Under the pieces are notes generated by a model. That model was not told the origin of the DNA and searched no databases. It worked only from the letters and a program-made list of their open reading frames with translations. From assembly GCA_963830175.1 (NCBI GenBank), contig CAWHKV010000004.1, positions 158,436 to 222,435 on the forward strand: DNA of 64,000 nucleotides, read 5' to 3'. Source of the DNA: JBBRBB01 sp963830175 (GTDB taxonomy: Bacteria > Bacteroidota > Bacteroidia > Chitinophagales > Chitinophagaceae). Numbering within the stretch: position 1 is the first letter of the stretch; every line of letters starts with the position of its first letter. This document shows positions 29,134 through 38,539 of the stretch, piece by piece. Made by a program: the position numbers and the translations under genes.

Positions 29134-31758
29134 CTAAAAATTAGCTGCAACAACTACAACATTTTTAAAAGATTTTTTACTTCCACTTAGGTTGAATATT
29201 TCTGTATAAACAACGTAAGCTCCCACTGGTACTTTGCGTTGCTTGTCGTCTAAACCATCCCAGCGAAATGAGCCGGTAAGAGCAAGGGTTGCATTTTTAG
29301 CAATAGATCTTACCGGTCTTCCGGCGGCATCAAAAATGGTAATGTTACCAACATAACCAAGGTCAGTCATCTGATAACCTATCAGTGTAAAGTCATCAAA
29401 CCCATTATTATCTGGAGAAAAAGTTTTAGGCGTGATAGTTATTTGACCCTGTGGTTGCAAGTCACTCCTAAACTGTGAGTTCTGATAACCCGGCGTACCA
29501 AAGCCGGCAGTAGATGCAGCCGATGTCCAATTATCTTGTAGTTGAGTAGGCTTATTATAATCTATACGTTCAATAGAGATCCCTTCTTTATTATCTATCA
29601 GCTTAAAGTGCCATTTTTCTGTATACCGTAATTCATCCACAATGGTGCCCTGAGCATTTAATAAAACCACAACACCTGAAGCATCAGGGTAAGATGGCAT
29701 GGTTGCGAGGTCAATGAAATTCTCAATGTTTTTAGCAACAAACTGTTTTTGCACTATTGCACCATTTTCGCTGATGACAAAAAAATCACCTGGAAACATC
29801 AATAAGCTTGCTGTAGATAGTTGCCTAAGTGTACCCAAAGCATCAGTACTGGTAGAACGATTGGTGATATAAAGATCTTTCAGATCAAACACTTTGCTGC
29901 TTTTGTTATAGATCTCTACATAATCAACTCCATCACTTTTCGGGTTAAATAGTAACTCGTTTATTATAATTGCATTACTGTCAATTACACTTGCAAGTCC
30001 AACACGCGCCGTATTTTTTGCTTGCACAATATTGCCGCTACAATCTGTTACATTACTTGCTGTAAGGGTATAAATTTTGCCACTGGTAATTGCGTTTCGC
30101 AACTTCAATTGTACCTGTGTAAAAGTGGGCGACATTGTAATAGCTGATACGGGCGTACCTATACCATCACTTATTGTATAATTAGCAGCTAGCGTAGCTT
30201 TCGCACTATCTAATGGTTCATCAAAAGTTAGTAAAAGTGTTATACTATCTAAAGCCGATGCATACTTTAACGCTGGAGCGATCTGATCAGGATTATTCCT
30301 TGTGATTGAGTTTCTCATACCCGGTGTTCCACCTCGTGGGTCTATGCTTGCTTGCCAGTTGCTACTGCCACTGCATGGGTTTTTAGTATCTATCATCTCT
30401 AAAGACCATCCCCCATTGCTTTTCACCGCGTTTTGATACCAGGAAATATCGTAACGAACCGAGTGGATAGTTGCACCTTCTTTTGACGTGAGGGTAAGAG
30501 TAGTACCTGCATCAATCAGTGCAGGAAAAGAACCTATACCCAATACCGCACCATAGGATGAAAATAAGGGAGCACTTGTGGTGGAGGTAATTATGAGGAA
30601 ACTATCCGGTTGTAAAACAATAGATGGAAAAGCACTACTTGTTGTGGTAGTACCAGCCAACTTCCATCCTTGCAAATTTATCGGACGAGAGTTCACATTT
30701 TTCAGTTCAATGTATTCAGCATTGGGTAACGAAATGATAGGTGTTGGATCAGCAAAAATTTCATCTATAAGCACATCATAACGCTGTGGTATATAAAAAC
30801 TAAACAATGCAGTGCCATTGCTTATAGCGTTGCCTGCTATGTCTTTCACACTATTTATAGTAATGGTATTATTAACCCCGTTGGGGAACGGTGTGGTAAA
30901 AGTTAAGTGAACCAAAGCTGCATTGGATGCATCTCTCACGCCCTGTATTGGGTTGCCTACATTATTGTTTACACTATAATTGCCTGTTGTTTGTGCAGAT
31001 GTTTGCTCAACTGGTTCATTAAATAAAACATCAACTAAAGTAGGCGCAGTGGCTGTTACAGATTGTATGGCTGGTGGTGTTACATCAGGTACATACGGTT
31101 GCACAATGATATCATCGAAGTAATGTTTTTGAAAAAAGCTTGCAGTACTTTGCTTTACTAAAAATCCAAAAAAAGCAGAAGTATTATATGTTGCATCTGT
31201 TGCTACACCTTCGCTAACGTAATTATTGCCAACCGCTGTCAGATCTCTTGAAAGAATAAATTGATTAGCAGCAGTTCTGATCACTCTTATTTTCATAACA
31301 CTGCTACTTGTATTTAATACACCATTTGCACCGTCAATAATCTTAATTACAGCGCCACCTGCATCTTTTCTGTATAGAGAAATTTCATCGTCCGTGTTTC
31401 CTATCCTTACAAAATAACCCGTTGTGGTGGCAAGGCTAATATCACTTGCTGAGGCTGTTAAAAACACATCAATATAATTAGCAGAAGATGGATTGAAATC
31501 GATCTTAGTATAAAAGTCCCATTGAGCAGTTGTTGCTAGTGTATTTGCAGTGCTTAAATAAAAGGTGCTATTAGCAACCATATTATTGCTCTGCAATTGC
31601 AAATCGGTATTCACCATCCAATCTGCAACATTGCCTACCCAGGTAGGGTTCGCAGTAAAATTGCCATCTGAAAAAGTCTCATTGATTTGAGCTGTCGAAG
31701 AAAAAAAATGGACACTTAAAATGAGTGTGAAGGTTATTCTAAAACAATGGCGAATCAT
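29134..31758 (-). CDS. Secreted lamin-tail domain protein with FlgD-like C-terminus
   Basis: A large extracellular protein (about 874 residues) starting MIRHCF with a signal peptide to about residue 25. An N-terminal jelly-roll-like region is followed by an SbsA/Ig-like domain (SVTATAPTLVDVLFNEPVEQ), lamin-tail domain 1 (DEIFADPTP..AEYIELKN), a second Ig-like domain (LTFDEPLDSAKA), lamin-tail domain 2 (IINELLFNPKSDGVDYVEIY), and a C-terminal FlgD-like Ig domain (SPDNNGFDDF; FDAAGRPVR; FRWDGLDD). The end has the look of a type IX secretion sorting region of the gliding-motility (type B) kind. No enzyme motif seen. Probably surface-attached. Confidence 0.85.
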   Translation of the reverse strand: MIRHCFRITFTLILSVHFFSSTAQINETFSDGNFTANPTWVGNVADWMVNTDLQLQSNNMVANSTFYLSTANTLATTAQWDFYTKIDFNPSSANYIDVFLTASASDISLATTTGYFVRIGNTDDEISLYRKDAGGAVIKIIDGANGVLNTSSSVMKIRVIRTAANQFILSRDLTAVGNNYVSEGVATDATYNTSAFFGFLVKQSTASFFQKHYFDDIIVQPYVPDVTPPAIQSVTATAPTLVDVLFNEPVEQTSAQTTGNYSVNNNVGNPIQGVRDASNAALVHLTFTTPFPNGVNNTITINSVKDIAGNAISNGTALFSFYIPQRYDVLIDEIFADPTPIISLPNAEYIELKNVNSRPINLQGWKLAGTTTTSSAFPSIVLQPDSFLIITSTTSAPLFSSYGAVLGIGSFPALIDAGTTLTLTSKEGATIHSVRYDISWYQNAVKSNGGWSLEMIDTKNPCSGSSNWQASIDPRGGTPGMRNSITRNNPDQIAPALKYASALDSITLLLTFDEPLDSAKATLAANYTISDGIGTPVSAITMSPTFTQVQLKLRNAITSGKIYTLTASNVTDCSGNIVQAKNTARVGLASVIDSNAIIINELLFNPKSDGVDYVEIYNKSSKVFDLKDLYITNRSTSTDALGTLRQLSTASLLMFPGDFFVISENGAIVQKQFVAKNIENFIDLATMPSYPDASGVVVLLNAQGTIVDELRYTEKWHFKLIDNKEGISIERIDYNKPTQLQDNWTSAASTAGFGTPGYQNSQFRSDLQPQGQITITPKTFSPDNNGFDDFTLIGYQMTDLGYVGNITIFDAAGRPVRSIAKNATLALTGSFRWDGLDDKQRKVPVGAYVVYTEIFNLSGSKKSFKNVVVVAANF

Positions 31759-31970
31759 AATACACAATATGTACTTTAAAAATAAGCAGGCTTTACATAT
31801 AACTGTAGTTATTAAATTAAAATTATAACTACAATTATTTTTTGGGGCGATGGATTTTGTTTTTAAATTCGCTTCAAATGAACTTAAACAGTAAACATAT
31901 AAAACGCACTAAGAAACGTTCCTGACCGGGAGGTGTATTAAGCGTATATTTATATGTGTAACAATACTTG

Positions 31971-32003
31971 AAAGCCTTCCAACAAATGGAAGGCTTTTTT
32001 TTA
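31971..32003 (+). terminator. Orphan intrinsic terminator upstream of asd
   Basis: A perfect 10-bp stem (AAAGCCTTCC with GGAAGGCTTT), 7-nt loop and eight T residues on the plus strand. No plus-strand gene lies upstream within 2.8 kb; asd starts 73 bp downstream. It ends either a small RNA or an attenuated asd leader. Confidence 0.85.
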
Positions 32004-32075
32004 TGTGAACGATTTAAGAGTAGAAAAACTGATGAGAATTTTTGATTATCAATTATTAAAAACAAAACAAACACA

Positions 32076-33069
32076 ATGAAAGTTGCAGTTGTTGGTGCCA
32101 CAGGCTTAGTAGGCACAAAAATGTTACAGGTACTTCAGGAGAGAAATTTTCCTGTTACAGAACTTATTCCGGTAGCCTCAGAAAGATCGGTTGGTAAAGA
32201 AATTGAGTTTAAAGGTAAACAGTATAAGGTTGTAAGTATGAGCGATGCAATTGCTGCAAAACCTGATGTTGCCTTATTTTCCGCAGGTGGAAGTACATCA
32301 ACTGAATGGGCTCCTAAATTTGCTGAAGCAGGTATTACCGTTATTGACAACTCAAGCGCATGGCGCATGGATCCTACTAAAAAATTAGTGGTTCCAGAAA
32401 TAAATGCAGATGCCCTTACTAAAGAAGATAAGATCATTGCAAACCCTAATTGCTCTACCATACAAATGGTAGTTGCCCTTAAACCCCTTGCATAAAAAAT
32501 ATAAAGCAAAACGCTTGGTGGTAAGTACTTACCAAAGCGTTACGGGTACCGGCGTAAAAGCTGTTGACCAGTTAATGAACGAGCGTAAAGGTGCAGATGG
32601 TGAGATGGCTTATAAATATCCAATTGACTTAAATGTAATACCGCAGATAGATGTTTTTTTGGAGAATGGTTATACCAAAGAAGAGATGAAAATGGTAAAC
32701 GAAACCAAAAAAATTATGCGTGATGATACCATACGCGTAACATCAACAACGGTACGTATACCGGTTATGGGCGGCCATAGCGAAAGTGTAAATATTGAAT
32801 TTGAAAATGATTTTGACTTGGAAGAAGTAAAGCAACTACTAAGTGATGCTCCAGGTGTTGTAGTGCAGGATGATCCATCAAACCAAGTGTATCCAATGCC
32901 CTTGTGGGCGCACGAAAAAGATGATGTATTTGTAGGCCGCATCCGTCGCGATGAAACACAGCCTAATACTTTAAATATGTGGGTTGTAAGTGACAACCTG
33001 AGAAAAGGCGCCGCTACTAATGCTATACAAATTGCAGAGTATTTAAGCGAAAAGGGTTTGCTTGGTTAG
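32076..33069 (+). CDS. asd: Aspartate-semialdehyde dehydrogenase, frameshifted
   Basis: Cytoplasmic NADPH enzyme that reduces aspartyl-4-phosphate to the semialdehyde on the way to lysine, threonine, methionine and diaminopimelate. The Rossmann motif VVGATGLVG opens the protein; the active-site Cys is in NPNCSTIQ and the substrate-binding run GGHSESVN is present. One extra G near 32489-32492 splits the gene: removing it turns PLA-stop into PLHKKYKAKRLVVS. About 330 residues after repair. As an essential gene in most bacteria, a true knockout is unlikely. Confidence 0.93.
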
Positions 33070-33084
33070 AGCAATTATATCATC

Positions 33085-33128
33085 AAAAAAGAAAGCGGAG
33101 AAACCGATGTTTCTCCGCTTTCTTTTTT
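33085..33128. terminator. Bidirectional terminator between asd and the lipoprotein gene
   Basis: A perfect 14-bp stem (GAAAGCGGAGAAAC with GTTTCTCCGCTTTC), flanked by six A on the left and six T on the right, between convergent genes. Confidence 0.9.
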
Positions 33129-33135
33129 GCCTAAA

Positions 33136-33816
33136 CTATGCTTTCTTTTTATAAGGAAAATGACGCGCAAAGCTGTTGGTTATATCTTCTATAATTGTAT
33201 TTGCGGGGGTATTCCAATCGCTAGATTCCGAGTAAGAATCATTCCATAAAGCTTCTCCATTACTTACAACAGAACATGTAGCACGTATATTATTGGTTCT
33301 GTTAGGAACGGTGGGCACTGTACCTGCCTGCTTCAATACGGCATCCAAAATTTTTCTACCTGCATCAATACCTGCAGAAGCAAGATCACTCATAAATCTT
33401 TCCTTTTGTATGGATGTTCTTACTACAGCATCTACACCCAATAACTCTGTAAGTTCTTTATCATCCATCGTCCATGATTCGCTAACGCTGATGTTGTTTT
33501 TTTCAAGAGTAGCTAATGTATTAGTATAAGGCTGCACCATTACATCCAAAACATATTTTCCAGTATTTCCTCTAGTTAAAATATTGGTGTATAAAGCCTC
33601 CTGAAAAAGCTTGCTTTCTTTTTCTGTCAACTCATCCAAATAAGATATTGAATAATTTTTAGGAAGGTTTCCTGTAACAACAACCTGAGGTGGAAGTACA
33701 GCAATCCTTTTATGCTTGCTTGTCTTTTCGTTGAAAGAAGATGAGGTGTAATAACGATGGCAAGATGAAAAAGAAATGACCATTACAACAGCTAAAAAAG
33801 TAAAGTTTAGTTTCAT
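33136..33816 (-). CDS. Hypothetical lipoprotein, 226 aa
   Basis: The ATG at 33816 gives MKLNFTFLAVVMVISFSSC, a textbook lipoprotein signal. The mature domain begins IAVLPPQVVVTG, resembling periplasmic lipoproteins of the GNA1162/DUF799 kind or curli-type CsgG folds, and has TIIEDITNSFARHFP near the end, like proteins that compute an outer-membrane assembly fold. No enzyme motif. Assignment is uncertain. Confidence 0.72.
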   Translation of the reverse strand: MKLNFTFLAVVMVISFSSCHRYYTSSSFNEKTSKHKRIAVLPPQVVVTGNLPKNYSISYLDELTEKESKLFQEALYTNILTRGNTGKYVLDVMVQPYTNTLATLEKNNISVSESWTMDDKELTELLGVDAVVRTSIQKERFMSDLASAGIDAGRKILDAVLKQAGTVPTVPNRTNNIRATCSVVSNGEALWNDSYSESSDWNTPANTIIEDITNSFARHFPYKKKA

Positions 33817-33889
33817 ACAGTTTGGTTTTAAAATTTGCAATGCCAAAACCAAAAAAGATGCCAAGAGCCTTTAAATCTTTGCCACCCAT

Positions 33890-34138
33890 CTAGTTTATTT
33901 GCCCGTCGTCATCTTTTATTTCAAACTTCTTATTCCACACAGCTTTTATAGCTTTTATAAGAAGCACTACACTTATTACAAACCATATATAAAACAATAC
34001 ATTACCCAACCTTATTGGTCCCTCAATAAAAGCATTATCGCCTTTGATGGCTGCTATTGAGGTAATGGCAAGCCACATAAAGCCAATGCCTATAGAGTAA
34101 CCAACTCTCTTTAAAAATTCTCTTACGCCTTCTTCCAT
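33890..34138 (-). CDS. Small membrane protein, 82 aa
   Basis: Two hydrophobic segments (about residues 13-31 and 45-66) with short charged ends and an acidic tail. No family recognised. It starts 12 bp after the GH25 lysozyme stop and probably shares its transcript. Confidence 0.65.
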   Translation of the reverse strand: MEEGVREFLKRVGYSIGIGFMWLAITSIAAIKGDNAFIEGPIRLGNVLFYIWFVISVVLLIKAIKAVWNKKFEIKDDDGQIN

Positions 34139-34150
34139 GTTACTTTAAAA

Positions 34151-34933
34151 TTACTTCAAAAGCAAGTCATTAAAATCGCTGCTATCTCCATTAAACACAT
34201 TAAAATCTACGCGGTTGGTAATACCGTTTACCCTGCCGCGCTCACTATGCTGCCAAAAAATCCAGGGGCGTTTTATGCGGGGCCTGTCCTTTTCTTGATA
34301 GTGTGCGATCCATAAAGGGTAATCATCAAAATCTTCTCCTAAGTAATTGCTATAAAAAGTAACATATGTGTAGATAATTGGTTTAACGCCGTAATGATCT
34401 TCTACTAATTGCAGCCACGTATTTATTTCTTTACGCATAGTAGATGCCCTTGCTCCATAAAGGTGTTCAATATCTAAAACCGGTGGCAGATCACCGGGAC
34501 CAAGGTCAACTGTTTTAATAAAATTTTTAGCTTGCGCTGCGCCGCTTTTGGTAGCTATAAAAAAGTGATAAGCGCCCCTTGGTAATCCGGCCTCACCTGC
34601 CTTTTTCCAGTTGCGTCTAAACTGCTTATCTACATTGCCTACACCTTCAGTAGCCTTCATAAATGAGAAACCAATCTTCACATCTTTTACCTGCATCTTT
34701 TTTACAGCAGGCCAAAAAACGTAACTCTGATGTTTACTTACATCTATACCATGTATCTCATAATTGGTGGGCAGGTCAATACCAAAACCGGGGTAACTTG
34801 CAAACTTTGCATGTTCAATCCGATCGCTTGTGTACCATATATAAGCTATGGTAGCAATGGCAAAAATCACCACAGGAGTCATCAGCCACCATATCCATTT
34901 TGATTTTGTTTTCTTTTTTCTACGCTTAGCCAT
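34151..34933 (-). CDS. Membrane-anchored GH25 lysozyme
   Basis: A 260-residue muramidase that cuts the beta-1,4 bond of peptidoglycan. A basic start (MAKRRKKKTKSK) precedes one membrane anchor at about residues 13-33. The GH25 domain begins HGIDVSKHQ, has the catalytic DxE in PPVLDIEHLYG, and ends FWQHSERGRVNG with DFNVFNG. The ATG at 34933 is chosen; the longer frame adds 40 cysteine-rich residues with no conserved feature. Confidence 0.9.
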   Translation of the reverse strand: MAKRRKKKTKSKWIWWLMTPVVIFAIATIAYIWYTSDRIEHAKFASYPGFGIDLPTNYEIHGIDVSKHQSYVFWPAVKKMQVKDVKIGFSFMKATEGVGNVDKQFRRNWKKAGEAGLPRGAYHFFIATKSGAAQAKNFIKTVDLGPGDLPPVLDIEHLYGARASTMRKEINTWLQLVEDHYGVKPIIYTYVTFYSNYLGEDFDDYPLWIAHYQEKDRPRIKRPWIFWQHSERGRVNGITNRVDFNVFNGDSSDFNDLLLK

Positions 34934-35222
34934 AGGGTGGCCGCAAATATGACTAATTATGTGTGAATTGCATTTTAAAGTTGTTTTGCCGCAAATCTTT
35001 TGGCGACAGTGCTTGCGACGCTCCGTTTTGGCAGATGCAATTATGAAAAGCATTTTACCAGATGCTTGGGATCATTAAAACTAAAACATAACTAACTTTA
35101 AATTAAGCGTAACTTTTTTAATTAACTGTGTTTACATTAAACACATGCAAACTTCACAGAAATTGTAGTTCTAAAATTCTTTTTCAACTACAATTATTAA
35201 TTTTATTAAAATTCTTAAAAAC

Positions 35223-35453
35223 ATGTCTAGTGTACAAAGCTTTAAGATTTACGAAATATTGCAAAAGCACTTCCAGAACGAGGCAGATGCAAAGGAAATA
35301 GTTTATCAAATTGAAGCCGTAGTAGAAAATCGAATCGACCAAAAGAAAGATATCTTTCTTACCAAGGATGATAAGGTAGATATGATTAAATGGATGGTTG
35401 GTTTTTGGATCGCACAAATGGCAGCCATCATTGGCTTATATATCAAAAAATAA
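35223..35453 (+). CDS. Small coiled-coil protein with C-terminal membrane anchor
   Basis: A 76-residue protein: charged helix of about 50 residues, then a hydrophobic segment (WMVGFWIAQMAAIIGLYI). This is the DUF1640/CCDC90-like layout of small tail-anchored coiled-coil proteins. Function unknown. Confidence 0.65.
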   Translation: MSSVQSFKIYEILQKHFQNEADAKEIVYQIEAVVENRIDQKKDIFLTKDDKVDMIKWMVGFWIAQMAAIIGLYIKK

Positions 35454-35491
35454 TCTTCTAATCTAGTTACAATGTACGATTCGCTTTCACC

Positions 35492-35914
35492 TCAACTATG
35501 ATCAATCTCTAACTCCTCCCCCACAACATCAAAATAAATATTTTGCAATTGATGAAGGTGCGATGCACCAAACTTCTGGTTTTTAAAAATTATTTCATCA
35601 TCCACAATTGCGATTGTATCATTGGTTCTAACCCATTCATTCCCGTTTTGCGTAAACCCTACGCGCTCTAATATTTCACTTGTAAGCATTATTGGCTCTA
35701 GCTGATTAAAGGCCTTTATACTTACACCATCCTGCACTACATCATCTTCAAAAGGCTCAGCCCTATGCTCAATATTTGGAAACACATATTCTATACCATC
35801 AGCATTAATTGCTTTTACTTCAATCTCTAATGCCGGTAATGTTGTCTCAGGATGCTGAAGTTTCGGGTTCCATCTTACTAAATTACCTACGCGCAAACTA
35901 TTTGAATCTATCAT
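35492..35914 (-). CDS. Hypothetical protein, 140 aa
   Basis: Soluble protein with the motif LRVGNLVRW at the start and HLHQLQNIYFDVVGEELE at the end, a pattern seen in small Bacteroidota and phage-associated hypotheticals. It lies 6 bp downstream of the 186-aa gene on the same strand, so probably co-transcribed. No function suggested. Confidence 0.7.
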   Translation of the reverse strand: MIDSNSLRVGNLVRWNPKLQHPETTLPALEIEVKAINADGIEYVFPNIEHRAEPFEDDVVQDGVSIKAFNQLEPIMLTSEILERVGFTQNGNEWVRTNDTIAIVDDEIIFKNQKFGASHLHQLQNIYFDVVGEELEIDHS

Positions 35915-35920
35915 GATTTT

Positions 35921-36481
35921 TTATTTTAATGAAGATGGATGTTGCTCCTGTATAATATTATCGTAGTGCAGGTCAGACAAAGGCGATCTGTATCTAAAAT
36001 ACACCATTGCAGCTGCAATAGAAATTTCAACATTATTTACCACAAAAAGCTCGTGCTTGGCCTCGTTGCTTGCTATTATGTGTTTTTCACATTCGCCAAA
36101 AACTTCGCAAAGGTTATCTTTTATGCCGTCAATTTTTTCGTAAGAAAATTGCCTAATGCCTTTTGCAACTCCGTGCTCCTTAGGCAACTTGCGAATACTA
36201 TCTATAAAGTCGTCAGCGTTGACCATTACGGGATATATCGGCTCCTCCATAAGTACATAGCTTTGGGATAAGTTAACATTGCCGGCCTCTACAAACAACT
36301 CATCTTCCGATAAAAAACAATAAAATCTCTGTTCACCTTGCTGAGGCTCATCATACCAATTGGCAAAACGAAACGAGTGACTATTTTGGGCAATGATGTA
36401 ATAGAGTTCTGAATTTAAAAAACCCGGCTGTAAAGAATGAAGATTGAAACAGGCCGTCAGTTGCTTTTTATCTATGTTCAT
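35921..36481 (-). CDS. Hypothetical protein, 186 aa
   Basis: Soluble, acidic, with no signal peptide. Mixed alpha/beta with an aromatic N-terminal half and a possible helical segment YEKIDGIKDNLCEVFGECEK. No family recognised. First gene of a two-gene minus-strand unit with the 140-aa gene. Confidence 0.65.
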   Translation of the reverse strand: MNIDKKQLTACFNLHSLQPGFLNSELYYIIAQNSHSFRFANWYDEPQQGEQRFYCFLSEDELFVEAGNVNLSQSYVLMEEPIYPVMVNADDFIDSIRKLPKEHGVAKGIRQFSYEKIDGIKDNLCEVFGECEKHIIASNEAKHELFVVNNVEISIAAAMVYFRYRSPLSDLHYDNIIQEQHPSSLK

Positions 36482-36609
36482 CTTTAAAAAGTTTTCTACT
36501 TACCCCATCAAAAATGCTACCGCGTACCTGAGGCCTTGCCACTCAATTGGGCAATAAAGCAAAAACTTACACGTATTGTTAGTGTGTGCACTTAATTTCG
36601 CAACTGATT

Positions 36610-37641
36610 ATGCCTTACTTTAATTTAAACGACTCACTTAATTTTATTTCTAAACTCACATTTAGCAGGGCATGGAATGCCTTAAAAGTGTTGAGCAGTT
36701 ATAGGTTGAGTCGCATTTTAAATAAACCTATTCAGTGGGGCTATCCTATTTCCGTATCGTTTGAGCCTACCACCTCATGCAATTTGCGTTGCCCCGAATG
36801 CCCAAGCGGTTTGCGCGCATTTACCCGCCCCACCGGCATGTTGAAGCAAGATTTTTTTAAAAAAACCATCAACGATATTTATAAGGAGCTCACGTACCTC
36901 ATCTTCTATTTTCAGGGCGAGCCTTATTTAAATCCCGATTTTTTAGAAATGGTTAAGCATGCATCTGATAAGGGCATTTATACGGCTACAAGCACTAACG
37001 CCCATTACCTTAATGATGCCAATGCAAAGAAAACAGTAGAAAGTGGTTTAGATCGTTTAATCATTTCTGTTGATGGTACCACGCAGGATGTATATAAGCA
37101 ATACAGAGTTGGCGGTAACCTGGATAAAGTGATGGAAGGCGCTAAAAACATTGTAAAGTGGAAGAAAGAGTTGAATAGTAAAACGCCTTTTGTATTCTTT
37201 CAATTTCTGGTGGTTAAGCACAACGAACATCAGATAGAAGAGATTAAAAGATTGGCAAAGGAGATTGGAGTAGATCAGGTGCGTTTTAAAACCGCTCAGG
37301 TTTACGATTATGAGAATGATCCAAACAAACTCATTCCATCCATAGAAAAGTATAGCCGCTACCGCAAGGGTAAAGATGGTAAAATGAAATCGAAAAGTGC
37401 ATTGGGCAACCATTGCTGGAAACTTTGGCAAGGTAATGTGATCTCTTGGGATGGCCTAGTTGTTCCTTGCTGTTTTGATAAAGATGCCACGCACCAGTTA
37501 GGCAATTTGCAGGTACAAACTTTTAAAGAAGTTTGGAACAACGACAACTACAAGCAGTTTCGCAAAGACATTATGACCAGCAGAAAAAACATTGACATTT
37601 GCGCCAACTGCAGTGAAGGTCTTACTGTTTGGGAAGATTAG
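36610..37641 (+). CDS. Radical SAM/SPASM domain protein
   Basis: A 343-residue iron-sulfur enzyme. The radical-SAM CxxxCxxC motif is in TSCNLRCPECP (about residue 62), and the C-terminal SPASM cysteines appear in PCCF and DICANCSEGL, with NHCW between. Such proteins modify peptides, lipids or nucleotides; the substrate is not evident. The ATG at 36610 is used; a GTG at 36586 would add eight residues. Confidence 0.9.
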   Translation: MPYFNLNDSLNFISKLTFSRAWNALKVLSSYRLSRILNKPIQWGYPISVSFEPTTSCNLRCPECPSGLRAFTRPTGMLKQDFFKKTINDIYKELTYLIFYFQGEPYLNPDFLEMVKHASDKGIYTATSTNAHYLNDANAKKTVESGLDRLIISVDGTTQDVYKQYRVGGNLDKVMEGAKNIVKWKKELNSKTPFVFFQFLVVKHNEHQIEEIKRLAKEIGVDQVRFKTAQVYDYENDPNKLIPSIEKYSRYRKGKDGKMKSKSALGNHCWKLWQGNVISWDGLVVPCCFDKDATHQLGNLQVQTFKEVWNNDNYKQFRKDIMTSRKNIDICANCSEGLTVWED

Positions 37642-37705
37642 TCTGTAAAGCAACTTGCTAAAACTTGTTTAGGTACAATTGGCATCGTTATTTTCGCTAA
37701 ACAGT

Positions 37706-38518
37706 ATGACCAGTGCTTTCTTCACCTATAATAATTCTAAAGTTCATTACAGACTTTTTGGTAATGGGCCTAAGCTTTTGTTTTGTTTTCATGGTTATGG
37801 CAGAGATGGTTATACGTTCGGCTTTTTAGAGAAATCTTTAGGACAAAAATTTACAATTGTAGCGCTCGATGCCCCTTTTCACGGGCACACCCAATGGGAT
37901 GACCCTGTGTTTAAACCAACCGATCTGGTATCGGTTTTGGAACAACTAGCAACTACTTTAGGCAATAGCACTTCTAAAATATCATTATTAGGATTTAGCA
38001 TGGGCGGGCGTATTGTTTTAAATGTTACTCAGCATTTCGCCTCGCGCATAGAGCGGATTGTTTTACTTGCACCTGATGGTTTAAAGTTTAATTTCTGGCA
38101 CTGGTTCTCCACGCATACCTGGTTGGGCAATCAGATTTTTGACTATACCGTGCATAAGCCGGCCTGGTTATTAAAGGCGGTACTTATAGCACAAAAGCGA
38201 GGTGTGATTACTAGAAATCTTGCAGTATTTGTTCGCTACTATTTAGAAAATGGTGATGAACGTTTTGTGCTCTATCGCCGTTGGATTATCATGAAAAAAT
38301 TTAGGCCGCGATTATCATCCGTTAAGAAGACGATCTTAAAAAATCAGATAAAGGTGCGCATGCTGTTTGGCAGCTATGATAAAATCATACATTCAGCGGG
38401 TGGCCATAAGTTTTTACGCAGTTTGGAAGCCTATGCCACAGTTGATATTATTGATGCCGGCCACGATGTTTTACGTGAATGGCATGCACAAACAATAGCC
38501 AACTTGTTTAATGACTAA
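37706..38518 (+). CDS. Alpha/beta hydrolase
   Basis: A 270-residue alpha/beta-fold hydrolase. The oxyanion region is FCFHGYGRDG, the nucleophile elbow is LGFSMGGR, an Asp candidate is in LFGSYDKI and the catalytic His in IDAGHDVL. No signal peptide. It lies between a radical SAM gene and a GT2 gene; substrate unknown. ATG at 37706 preferred over the TTG at 37679. Confidence 0.87.
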   Translation: MTSAFFTYNNSKVHYRLFGNGPKLLFCFHGYGRDGYTFGFLEKSLGQKFTIVALDAPFHGHTQWDDPVFKPTDLVSVLEQLATTLGNSTSKISLLGFSMGGRIVLNVTQHFASRIERIVLLAPDGLKFNFWHWFSTHTWLGNQIFDYTVHKPAWLLKAVLIAQKRGVITRNLAVFVRYYLENGDERFVLYRRWIIMKKFRPRLSSVKKTILKNQIKVRMLFGSYDKIIHSAGGHKFLRSLEAYATVDIIDAGHDVLREWHAQTIANLFND

Positions 38519-38539
38519 CAATTGCTTTCTTTGCCACCC

